Assembly (NCBI GenBank): GCA_024686085.1
Contig: JAIBDT010000036.1
Coordinates: forward strand, 1 to 32,724
Origin: Loktanella sp.
Lineage (GTDB): Bacteria > Pseudomonadota > Alphaproteobacteria > Rhodobacterales > Rhodobacteraceae
Direction: 5' to 3'
DNA length: 32,724 nucleotides
In this document: piece by piece, positions 8,748 to 17,030 of the stretch
Layout: the number at the start of each line of letters is the position of its first letter
Numbering within the stretch: position 1 is the first letter of the stretch
The notes under the pieces: generated by a model
Databases searched by the model: none
What the model was told of the DNA's origin: nothing
The model's input: the letters and a program-made list of their open reading frames with translations, nothing else
Position numbers and translations under genes: made by a program

Positions 8748-8922
8748 GGTGGCCTCCGTTAAGTGGTTTAAAGGAATGCAATTTGCACGCCAAAGTCGCG
8801 GCACATTACGTTTGCACCTTTGGAATGGCAACACGATACCCCGCAAATGGGAGGTTCACAGTTGCGTTAGTTTACGGCATATGGGGGCACGACGTTTAAT
8901 TGCCAACAAAAGGACCAATCTG
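8748..8922. promoter_or_regulatory. Divergent yajC/serS intergenic region with candidate serS promoter
   Basis: These 175 bp separate two divergent operons and must hold both start sites. For serS, TTCACA at 8855-8860 and CATATG at 8878-8883, 17 bp apart, make a weak sigma70-like promoter that would give a leader of about 33 nt. The serS ribosome site AAAGGA lies near 8909-8914. I could not pick a confident promoter for yajC. A small palindrome TGCAATTTGCA is visible near 8778-8788. Confidence 0.3.
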
Positions 8923-10215
8923 ATGCATGATATTCGCATGATCCGTGACAACCCCGCTGCTTTTGATGCAGCTCTGTCTCGCCGCGGAATAGCGCCAGTT
9001 TCGTCCGAGATTTTGACTTTGGATGAAGAACGCCGGTCCAAGATCTTGGCCGCTGAGACTGCACAGGCTGATGCCAATGCTGCAGCCAAACAGGTTGGTG
9101 CTGCAAAAGCCAAGGGTGACGAGGCCGAATTCGAGCGCCTGCGCGCATTGGTTGCCACGAAAAAGGCCGAGATCGCTGCGTTAAATGATGAAGCTAAAGC
9201 CGCTGATGTGACGTTGAATGACCTTCTGCTGACGATCCCGAACTTGCCTTATGATGATATCCCTGATGGCGCCGATGAGGCCGACAACGTCGAGATCAAA
9301 AAGCACGGCAACCCGCGCAATTTCGCGTTTACCCCTGTCGAGCATTTCGAAATCCCGTCCGTCGTGCCCGGCATGGACTTTGAAACAGCCGCGAAACTGT
9401 CTGGCAGCCGCTTTGTGCTATTGTCAGGTGCCGTGGCCCGCGTTCACCGTGCGCTGGCGCAATTCATGCTGGATACCCATGTCGAGGAAAACGACCTTAT
9501 CGAGACCAACACCCCCGTGATGGTGCGCGAAGAGATGATGTATGGCACAGGCCAGTTGCCAAAGTTTGGCGAGGATAGCTATCAGACGACAAACGGCTGG
9601 TGGTTGATCCCAACCGCCGAGGTCACACTCACCAACATCGTCAACAACGTGACCGTCGACGAGGCCTACCTGCCCCGCCGCTACGCTGCACACACGCTGT
9701 GTTTCCGGTCCGAGGCGGGCTCTGCGGGCCGCGATACGTCGGGCATGTTGCGCCAACACCAGTTTGAAAAGGTCGAGATGGTGACGATTTGTCACCCTGA
9801 TCATTCGGACGCCGAACATCTGCGCATGACGGCATGTGCCGAAGGAATTCTTGAAAAGCTGGGCCTGCCTTACCGTACTGTTGTGCTTTGCACGGGCGAC
9901 ATGGGTGCGGGTGCGCGGCGGACGCATGACATCGAAGTTTGGTTGCCTGGTCAAAATGCCTACCGCGAGATTTCTTCAATCTCGACCTGTGGTGACTATC
10001 AAGCCCGCCGCATGAATGCACGGTTCAAGCCAACTGAGGGCGGTAAGCCTGCATTTTTGCATACGCTCAACGGATCTGGCCTTGCGGTTGGCCGTTGCCT
10101 GATCGCGGTGCTTGAGAACGGCCAGCAAGAGGACGGCTCTGTTATCTTGCCAGAGGTGTTGCACCATTATTTGCGCGGCAAAACCACAATAAATGCCAGC
10201 GGTATTCTCGTTTAG
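8923..10215 (+). CDS. serS: Seryl-tRNA synthetase
   Basis: Class II aminoacyl-tRNA synthetase that charges tRNA-Ser (and tRNA-Sec where present). With ATG at 8923 it is 430 aa, starting [18 protein letters not shown], the standard SerRS start; AGGA lies eight bases upstream. An in-frame extension to 8737 is not credible. Domains: the long N-terminal coiled-coil arm (about residues 25-105, alanine/lysine/glutamate-rich) and the catalytic core with motif 2 ([21 protein letters not shown]) and motif 3 ([19 protein letters not shown]). The stop overlaps the stop of the convergent DUF2235 locus by 4 nt, and no terminator is visible. Confidence 0.97.
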   Translation: MHDIRMIRDNPAAFDAALSRRGIAPVSSEILTLDEERRSKILAAETAQADANAAAKQVGAAKAKGDEAEFERLRALVATKKAEIAALNDEAKAADVTLNDLLLTIPNLPYDDIPDGADEADNVEIKKHGNPRNFAFTPVEHFEIPSVVPGMDFETAAKLSGSRFVLLSGAVARVHRALAQFMLDTHVEENDLIETNTPVMVREEMMYGTGQLPKFGEDSYQTTNGWWLIPTAEVTLTNIVNNVTVDEAYLPRRYAAHTLCFRSEAGSAGRDTSGMLRQHQFEKVEMVTICHPDHSDAEHLRMTACAEGILEKLGLPYRTVVLCTGDMGAGARRTHDIEVWLPGQNAYREISSISTCGDYQARRMNARFKPTEGGKPAFLHTLNGSGLAVGRCLIAVLENGQQEDGSVILPEVLHHYLRGKTTINASGILV

Positions 10216-11461
10216 AAATCACGCGATCTGGGCCGCATTTGTGTGTCCAGATCGTGCGTCGCCCCGCGGTCCCGCGCGATCATATAGGTGCGCAAATTAC
10301 CCCACTCTTTATCGTTCAACGCGTAGAGCTGGTGCAAAATGCCGTCCAATGACTTTGGGCGGTAAGTAGGGTCGGATTGAAATCGGTCGAGTGCCGCTAA
10401 AGACAAGTCCCGCACATGTTCAGGGCCTTCCCGATCCTTTGTGATCCCCCCAAGTAGCAATCCTGACAGACCAACAGGCCCAAACTTATTCGTCGTCGGC
10501 GCGCCAAAATTCAAGCGGTGCGCCTGACGATCAAAGTCTTCCCAATTCAGCGCAAGCCCCGCGTCCTCTGCACCCGCAGCGACCCAGTTCATCGCGATAG
10601 ACGACAGGCCGATACGCGACCCGCCCCCGCCTACCGACCCATGATCGCCCGAAACCATTGCTGCAAGTACGCTGGCGCAGGTTGTGGACCGTCAAGCGTC
10701 GTGTAGAGGGCGTTTAAATCCTCTAGATTGGACCACTTGTGCGCTGGAAAGGTCTTTCGCCGCTCGTCCAAAGCAATTGCATGGCGCGCTGACAAAACTG
10801 AGGATGACAGGTTGGTATCGTGGAACTTGTATTTTGCGTTGAAACTATCCGAAAATGGGAGGAACGCGGGCAACCCAAGTGCCCCAACCGTATCCCAAAC
10901 CCCAAGATAGGGTAGTGTGAGTTGGATCGCGTTTGTATCGCCCGCCTTGCGCCGCCAGTTATATTCCGCGCGGCTGGTCGCCGTGTCAGGGGCGAAATTA
11001 GCGCGGAAAGCGTAGCTATGGGGATGCTCGGGGTGGGTTTCGGGGGCGCGGCTGACATAGCGCGCCACGGCCTCGGGGATTCGGCCTAAGTGGCTGCGGG
11101 GTGCGATCCCGCATGACCGGATCATACCCGCCAAGGACCGCGCGGCGAAAGCACCGCGTGAGAACCCGAAGATGAAGACCTCGTCGCCTTGTTCATATGC
11201 GATAACCAAATTGCGGTAGGTTTCTTCAATGATATGAAGCAAGCCCCACCCCAAAGAGCCGCCAAAGACGCGATCAAGCTTGCGCCCGAATGCCGTGTTG
11301 CCGCGTCCTGATCCGACGCCGGGCGAATAGATCACCATCTGCGGGGTATCTGTCGTCCGGTCATAGTGTCTCACACAACGCGAAAGGCGCACAACATTTG
11401 TAGGGTTTGCGGCATCTGGCCTGTTCCACGTCCCGTCAATAAAAATGGCAATGCGTTTCAT
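10212..11461 (-). pseudogene. DUF2235 alpha/beta-hydrolase-like protein, broken by a 1-nt deletion
   Basis: DUF2235 proteins share the catalytic fold of Tle1-type phospholipase effectors but most are uncharacterised. The first part (11461 to 10631, 276 codons) begins MKRIAIFIDGTWNRP, typical of the family, and holds the nucleophile motif GFSRG. It then ends in QQWFRAIMGR and TAG. The other frame continues with GDHGSVGGGGSRIGL, the normal continuation after WFP, to 10212. Restoring one base between 10650 and 10651 (reading CCGGGC instead of CGGGC on the coding strand) gives one 416-codon protein reading WFPGDHGSVGGGG. A single-base sequencing error would give the same picture. No T6SS genes lie nearby. 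The 3' end overlaps serS by 4 nt. Confidence 0.85.
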
Positions 11462-11570
11462 CGTGGCAATCCCTTAAAAGCTTAGCGTCGCGGCTGGGGG
11501 ACGCCACGTCAAGTCAGCTATTCATGACCTTTCGATTGAACCAAAGAGGGTGATTAAGCGTAATACCTAT

Positions 11571-12278
11571 ATGAAAAACATATTTGCATGGCTCACGCTT
11601 ATCTTCACCACGACTTTTGTCGTTTCCCCCGCTGTAACAAATCCATTCATGGGGTTCACAGCGGACCAGCTTCCGATCCCACAGATTGACCCGCCGGTGC
11701 AGCCTGCGGGATATGCATTTGCGATCTGGGGCCTTATCTATGCATGGCTGATGGTGTCTGCTATTTTCGGCCTTTGGAAACGTGCCAACGACCCTTCTTG
11801 GGATCGTGCACGCAAGCCGTTGATCGTGAGTGTAGCGGTGGGCACGCCCTGGCTGGCGATTGCAAATGCTTCGGCGGTTTGGGCCACGGTCACTATTTTC
11901 ATCATGGCGGTTACAGCAATTACGGCCTTACTAGGCGCACCCAAAACCGATAGATGGTGGTTTCAGGCCCCTGTGGGTATCTACGCAGGCTGGCTGACAG
12001 CGGCGTCATTCGTCTCGTTGGCCAGTACCTCTGCGGGCTATGGCGTCGCATTCGAAAGCCTTGGCTGGGCGTATCTGGCAATCACTTTGGCCCTTGCTGT
12101 GACAGTGACATTACTGTCGCGCAAACCATCAGCGCCTGAATACGGTCTGACCGTGATTTGGGCACTCGTCGGGATTATAGTGGCAAATTCAGGCAGCCAA
12201 ATCGGCATAGTCGCCCTTGCGGCATTGGGGATCGCCGTCGTGGCTGGGGCTGCTTGGAAATTCCGCAGCCCCGCCTAA
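11571..12278 (+). CDS. TspO/MBR-related tryptophan-rich membrane protein
   Basis: The protein has about seven or eight hydrophobic segments and the TspO-like motif [15 protein letters not shown] near residues 43-57, with further tryptophans ([29 protein letters not shown]). Such proteins are annotated tryptophan-rich sensory protein; classical TspO has five helices and about 160 aa, so this 235-aa form is a longer relative. Ligand and role are unknown; porphyrin or photo-oxidative signalling is only a guess from the family. The start is uncertain: ATG at 11571 gives [12 protein letters not shown] but has no clear ribosome site, while GTG at 11550 adds seven residues. The TAA overlaps the der TAG tail to tail by 3-4 nt. 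Confidence 0.8.
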   Translation: MKNIFAWLTLIFTTTFVVSPAVTNPFMGFTADQLPIPQIDPPVQPAGYAFAIWGLIYAWLMVSAIFGLWKRANDPSWDRARKPLIVSVAVGTPWLAIANASAVWATVTIFIMAVTAITALLGAPKTDRWWFQAPVGIYAGWLTAASFVSLASTSAGYGVAFESLGWAYLAITLALAVTVTLLSRKPSAPEYGLTVIWALVGIIVANSGSQIGIVALAALGIAVVAGAAWKFRSPA

Positions 12279-13750
12279 AACTTATCGCCACTCGGCTTTT
12301 TGATGTGCTTGGACAGGCGACCGGTCTGCTTTTTCTTCTTGTCTTTGTAGGGATTTTTATCCCCTTGGTCGCGCAAGGTTAAACGGATCGGCGTTCCGGG
12401 CATATCGAAGTCTTCGCGCAATCCGTTGACCAGATACCGCGTGTAGCTGGCTGGCACGAGGTCAGGGAAAGACGACATCACAACAAAGCCCGGAGGCCGC
12501 GTTTTTACTTGGGTGGCATAGCGCATTTTGATCCGACGACCACCGGGTGCGGGCGGTGGGTGTTGCTCGAGCATCCCCGTGAGCCAACGGTTAAGTTGCG
12601 CCGTGGTGATACGACGGTTCCAAACCTCATGGGCGCGCATGATTGCCTCTTGCAGACGATCGAGGCCTTTACCTGTTTTTGCAGAAACTGTGACCAAAGG
12701 CGCACCTTTGAGCTGCGGCAAGAGGCGTGCAAATTCTTCTTTGAGTTCTTTAAGCTTGTCTTGCTTTTCGGTCTCAACATCCCATTTGTTGACCGCAATA
12801 ACCACAGCACGCCCTTCGCGCTCTGCCAGATCGGCGAGGCGAAGGTCTTGCTGTTCAAAGGGAATTTCAACGTCGAGCAGGATCACCACAACTTCGGCGA
12901 ATTTCACCGCGCGCAGGCCATCTGACACCGACAGTTTCTCAAGCTTTTCGTGGATCTTCGCCTTGCGGCGCATACCTGCGGTATCAAAAATCCGCATCGG
13001 TACACCGACCCCATCCGACCCCGCCCAGTCCTTCTGAACGGAAATCGCATCACGCGTGATGCCTGCCTCTGGGCCGGTCAGCAAACGCTCTTCACCGATG
13101 ATCTTGTTGATCAGCGTGGATTTGCCCGCGTTCGGACGACCGCAAACCGCAATTTGCAGGGGCTTTTCTTTTGTGGGTACGCGTGGCGCGTCCTCGTCGT
13201 CTTCGCCAACATCGACATCGGTTTCAGGTGCATCCGCTTTTGCGCGTTCTTCAAAGGCGTCGGAGAGCGGCATCAACAGGTGGTAAAGTTCGTCCATGCC
13301 CTCGCCGTGTTCGGCGGAAAGCCGCACAGGTTCACCAAGACCAAGCGAGAAAGCCTCCAAATAGCCCACTTCTCCAGCGCGTCCTTCGGATTTATTCGCG
13401 GCAAGAATCACATTGGCGTTTTTCTTGCGCAAAATCTCTGCAAACACTTGGTCGGTGGGTGTCACACCCACGCGCGCATCAATCATGAACAGGCAGACGT
13501 CAGCCATTTCAACGGCCCGTTCGGTCAAGCGCCGCATGCGGCCCTGCAAGCTGTCGTCCATCGCATCTTCAAGTCCTGCGCTGTCAATTACAGTAAAACG
13601 CAGGTCCCCAAGGCGTGCAGCCCCTTCGCGCAGGTCGCGCGTCACACCCGGCTGGTCATCGACCAAAGCCAGCTTTTTGCCAACCAGACGGTTAAACAGC
13701 GTGGATTTGCCAACATTTGGACGGCCCACTACGGCAAGGGTAAATGACAT
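12275..13750 (-). CDS. der: Ribosome biogenesis GTPase Der (EngA)
   Basis: Essential tandem GTPase for 50S subunit assembly. At 491 aa it has two G domains: the first with [14 protein letters not shown] at residues 8-21 and DSAGLED, NKSEGR; the second with [14 protein letters not shown] at about 212-225, DTAGMRRK and NKWDVE. An acidic linker ([13 protein letters not shown]) separates them and a KH-like C-terminal domain ends in a lysine-rich tail. The start ATG at 13750 has AGGAG about ten bases upstream, lying in the centre of a short palindrome. It is downstream of the BamB-like gene on the same strand, an order shared with E. coli (yfgM-bamB-der). Confidence 0.97.
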   Translation of the reverse strand: MSFTLAVVGRPNVGKSTLFNRLVGKKLALVDDQPGVTRDLREGAARLGDLRFTVIDSAGLEDAMDDSLQGRMRRLTERAVEMADVCLFMIDARVGVTPTDQVFAEILRKKNANVILAANKSEGRAGEVGYLEAFSLGLGEPVRLSAEHGEGMDELYHLLMPLSDAFEERAKADAPETDVDVGEDDEDAPRVPTKEKPLQIAVCGRPNAGKSTLINKIIGEERLLTGPEAGITRDAISVQKDWAGSDGVGVPMRIFDTAGMRRKAKIHEKLEKLSVSDGLRAVKFAEVVVILLDVEIPFEQQDLRLADLAEREGRAVVIAVNKWDVETEKQDKLKELKEEFARLLPQLKGAPLVTVSAKTGKGLDRLQEAIMRAHEVWNRRITTAQLNRWLTGMLEQHPPPAPGGRRIKMRYATQVKTRPPGFVVMSSFPDLVPASYTRYLVNGLREDFDMPGTPIRLTLRDQGDKNPYKDKKKKQTGRLSKHIKKPSGDKF

Positions 13751-13753
13751 GGG

Positions 13754-13769
13754 TTTCAGGCTCCTGAAA
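13754..13769 (-). repeat. Palindrome centred on the der ribosome-binding site
   Basis: TTTCAGG and CCTGAAA (coding strand) flank AG, making a 16-bp perfect palindrome that contains the AGGAG of der. In the mRNA it could form a 6-bp hairpin with a 4-nt loop and mask the site. This may be chance. Confidence 0.4.
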
Positions 13770-13801
13770 GGTTCAAGCGCAGCCGTTACACCAATTATCG
13801 T

Positions 13802-15100
13802 CTAACGGAAAGCCAGCAGTTGGCCTTCTTTTGATATGACGTAGAGTGTACCGCCTGCAACAACCGGATTTGTCGCCGCACCGCCCGCGATTGGCGTGGT
13901 GCCGATCAACGCGCCAGACGACGGATCATAATGCAATAACTGCCCCAAAGACGAGGCAACAATCAGGCGGCCACCAGCGAGGATGGGTCCATAGCTGGCC
14001 GCTTTAGCACGCTTGCGATTGCTTTGTTCGGTTTGCGGCAACGCGACGCGCCAAACTAGCTCGCCTGTTGCTGCGTCCAAGCGCACGAGTTCATTCAGGT
14101 CGTTGACCAAGAAAATCGCATTACCTGCAGGCCATACGGGACCCATCGCACCTTCGCGTGCTGTCCAGATCCGTTCGCCATCGGCCAGATCAAGCGCCGC
14201 AAGCTGTCCGCCAAAGTTGCCGACATAGGCGCGCCCGTTGGCGATGACCGGATCACCAGAAATGTCAGAGATAATCGTAGCCGCCTGCCCGTTGCGTTCG
14301 CCAGATAGCACCGTGGACCAGCGTTGCGTGCCTCCTTGCGGGAAGGTTGCGACAACTTCGCCAGATGGGAACGGGAACAATGCAACGTCGCCGTTCACAG
14401 CAACGCCTGCGCCGCCGCTAAAGTTTGCAATTGATGGGGTTCCGCTGATTTGCCACTGCGTGCGGCCTGTATTCACGTCCAAGGCCCACGCTGCGCTATT
14501 GCGGGCGACGACATAGACCAAATCGCCCATGACAGTCGGTGCGGATGTGCCAGGCGCGTCCAAGTCTTGGGTCCACAACTCGCGGCCGGTTGCCGCGTCA
14601 AGGGCTGTCAATTCGCCAAAACCGGTTGTAACAAACACACGGCCACCCGCAACAGTCACACCGCCGCCAGAGGCGTCAGTGGCGCTGTCGCGCCCAGGTG
14701 TGACATCAACCGCCCACAGTGATGCGCCAGAAGTTGACGTAGCGGACACGCGCGCACGTGCATCCAGTGTGAAGATGACCCCACCCGAGACAACGGGTTC
14801 AGCAGTTATCCGTGCACGGCGGCTGTCACCCTCGCCAATATTGACGGTCATGACCTGCGTCAGTGCCGCGCCCAATGCTGGGTGGCTGATCTGATGGTCG
14901 GGTCCGCCATTGCGGTGCGTCCAGTCGGCATTGGCACGCGCGCCCGCAAAATTAACGGCTGCCACTTGGTTTACAAATGGCGCGATCCCTTCGCGGATAT
15001 CAGACCTCTCGCCTGATAAGATCACATCGCGTTCGCCGCACCCAGCGGTCAGCGCCGCCAAAATGCCTGCAAAAATTGCTATCTTGGCTGTCACGGTCAT
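13802..15100 (-). CDS. bamB: PQQ-like beta-propeller lipoprotein, BamB-like
   Basis: A 432-aa outer-membrane lipoprotein candidate. The signal peptide ends in a lipobox LTAGC (Cys21). The rest is repeated beta-propeller blades of the PQQ type, for example GELTALDAATGRELWTQD, GQLAALDLADGERIWTA and ELVRLDAATGELVWRV. In BamB this fold helps the BAM complex insert outer-membrane proteins. The position between a YfgM-like TPR protein (17 nt gap) and der (51 nt gap) matches the yfgM-bamB-der order and strengthens the assignment, although beta-propellers as such are not specific. The start ATG at 15100 follows AAGGGG. The N-terminal part after the lipobox (residues 22-60) is non-repetitive. Confidence 0.82.
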   Translation of the reverse strand: MTVTAKIAIFAGILAALTAGCGERDVILSGERSDIREGIAPFVNQVAAVNFAGARANADWTHRNGGPDHQISHPALGAALTQVMTVNIGEGDSRRARITAEPVVSGGVIFTLDARARVSATSTSGASLWAVDVTPGRDSATDASGGGVTVAGGRVFVTTGFGELTALDAATGRELWTQDLDAPGTSAPTVMGDLVYVVARNSAAWALDVNTGRTQWQISGTPSIANFSGGAGVAVNGDVALFPFPSGEVVATFPQGGTQRWSTVLSGERNGQAATIISDISGDPVIANGRAYVGNFGGQLAALDLADGERIWTAREGAMGPVWPAGNAIFLVNDLNELVRLDAATGELVWRVALPQTEQSNRKRAKAASYGPILAGGRLIVASSLGQLLHYDPSSGALIGTTPIAGGAATNPVVAGGTLYVISKEGQLLAFR

Positions 15101-15117
15101 GATCCCCTTGCGTCGGA

Positions 15118-15774
15118 TTATTCAGCAGCGGGCACGTCGATCGTACCGCCCAGTGCCACAATCAGTGTTTGCGCCCGCTCGCGCAAGCCTCGTGTCGCGG
15201 CTGCATCTTCAAGGATCATGCGCATAGTGGCGATTGCCGCATCGTTATCGCCTGCTTCGACTTGCATGAGCCCGAGCTGTTCTTGTGCCAACAACGCAAA
15301 TGGCGCCCCCGGTTGTGCTAAAGTTTCCAAAGCCGCTTTGCGCACCGCCAGTTCATCACTGGGCAAAAGTGCGGCCTTGAAGGCGGCAAGGTCACGGTAA
15401 ATTTCAGGGACGTCAGGGTTGACTGCTAATGCTTGCAACGTCGCTGTTGCCCCTACAAAATCAGACGCTTCTTGCTGCGCGCCAGCTGTCAAAAGCGCCG
15501 TAACTGCGACAGCCGAGCCTTCGGCCTCGACGCCAGCAAGCGCTGCTGCGCGGGCTTGCGGATCGTCTTCGCCCATTGCCGCCAAAACGCTATCACCCGC
15601 AGCTTGTGCCGCAGATTGCTGACTGGCCTTATTGTACTCGTTATACGCAGCACCACCCACCAGCAGCACGATTGCCGAAACCGCAAGCCAGCCATATCGG
15701 CGGATATAGCCGTATAGCGCATCGCGGCGCACTTCATCGGTGACTTCATCAATAAAGCTATCTGTGTCGCTCAC
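15118..15774 (-). CDS. TPR-like ancillary protein, YfgM family
   Basis: An inner-membrane protein with one helix (about residues 27-45, WLAVSAIVLLVGGAAYNEY) and an alanine-rich helical domain of degenerate TPR units behind it. In E. coli, YfgM is a SecYEG-associated periplasmic chaperone-like protein encoded just upstream of bamB and der, as here. GTG at 15774 is chosen as the start: it gives MSDTDSFIDEVTDEVRRD, common for this family, and has AGAGGGG six bases upstream. A longer in-frame ATG at 15846 would add 24 residues without a clear ribosome site. With the GTG start the protein is 218 aa. Confidence 0.8.
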   Translation of the reverse strand: MSDTDSFIDEVTDEVRRDALYGYIRRYGWLAVSAIVLLVGGAAYNEYNKASQQSAAQAAGDSVLAAMGEDDPQARAAALAGVEAEGSAVAVTALLTAGAQQEASDFVGATATLQALAVNPDVPEIYRDLAAFKAALLPSDELAVRKAALETLAQPGAPFALLAQEQLGLMQVEAGDNDAAIATMRMILEDAAATRGLRERAQTLIVALGGTIDVPAAE

Positions 15775-15965
15775 GGCAGGCCCCTCTTCAATGCGGAAAA
15801 CCGCTTCTGTTAAGGGTTCATATCGCGAAGCTGTCCCGATTGCCAAGACCTAGTGGCATAAGTTGCGCCGATCCGCCCAATAAGGTGCCGTGTCCATGTG
15901 ACGATAGGTTCCTTGCAATCTGCAAAACCAAAATGCAAAATTAATACTATTCGGATTTGTAAGCG

Positions 15966-17030
15966 GTGTCGTGTATCAAATTGCCTTCAGTCGGAAAGCC
16001 CAACTCTATAAAGACTGTCCCAATAATCACGGCAGTTTTGGTCAGCGCCTTCCTTTATTTGTTGGTATTTGAGCGGGAACGCCTGTTGGGCTTTGCATTA
16101 AGGGGCGAACACAATGTGGCATCGGTTGTGGCCAAAACTCCCGAGCAAGCTGACCGTATAGTTACCGTCGCATCCGAGACAAGCGGCACAATCATTTCCG
16201 AGCCACCCCGCAAAGGCGCTTATGTCAACGCGGGCGATCTCCTGTGTCGCCTCGATTCTGGCACGCGCGAAGCGTCCTTGGCCGAAAGCAAATTTAGAGG
16301 CCGAAATCAATGTTAATGCCCGTCAGCTGAATGCTACCAGGTCTGTGTCCGAGGCCGCAGGCGTCCAACGGGCCACCTCCGGTATCTCATCTGCCCAAGC
16401 GGGGATTGAGGGCGCGACTGCGGCCGTGGCGGTTGCTACCCGCGAAATTGAACGATTGCAGATCTCAGCGCCCTTTGCGGGCTTGCCTGAAACGGATACC
16501 GCCGAGCTAGGGACTTTGATGCAGCCTGGATCACCTTGTGCAACGATAGTGCAATTGAACCCCATGAAGCTGGTCGGGTTTGTACCGGAAACCGAGGTCG
16601 AAAAAGTATTCGTAGGCGCCAGAGCAACGGCTGAACTTTCATCGGGTACGCAAGTTTCGGGGCGCGTTACGTTTAATCTCGGAGAGCAGACGACAACACG
16701 CACACCTTCCGTGTCGAGATCGAGGTTCCTAACGACGATCTTACGATCCGCGACGGGCAAACCGTCGGAATCAAAGTGGCATCTGCGGGTCGCAAAGCGC
16801 ACCGATTACCGCAGTCTGCACTGACCTTGGACGACAATGGCACATTGGGTTTCCGCATACTGGACGCGGAAAATAGGGCCCTTTTTAGACCTCTGACATT
16901 GCTGCAGGACATAGCCCAAGACGTTTGGCTGGCTGACCTACCAAAAACCGTCGATGTGATCGTTATCTGACAAGAGTTTCTCATCGAAGGTGTACAGGTC
17001 GCACCAACCTACCGCGAGGTTACGCAATGA
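15966..17030 (+). pseudogene. Decayed RND periplasmic adaptor (HlyD/MFP family)
   Basis: The remains of a membrane fusion protein linking an RND pump to the outer membrane. The N-terminal helix (VPIITAVLVSAFLYLLVFE) and the lipoyl-half motif GDLLCRLDSGTREASLAE lie in one frame to about 16290. The next frame holds EAEINVNA to SGRVTFNL (16290-16680), including the barrel segment APFAGLPETDTAELGTLMQPG. A third frame from about 16684 holds TFRVEIEVPNDDLTIRDGQ onwards. A TGA at 16968-16970 interrupts the otherwise conserved tail (VIVI, stop, QEFLIEGV). The original stop overlaps the start of the RND gene (ATGA, 17027-17030). Two frameshifts and one nonsense codon mean no functional product. Confidence 0.88.

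Noticed and set aside
12950-13747. 265-codon plus-strand frame inside der
   Set aside because: It is antisense to both G domains of der, which are fully intact; it is a shadow frame.
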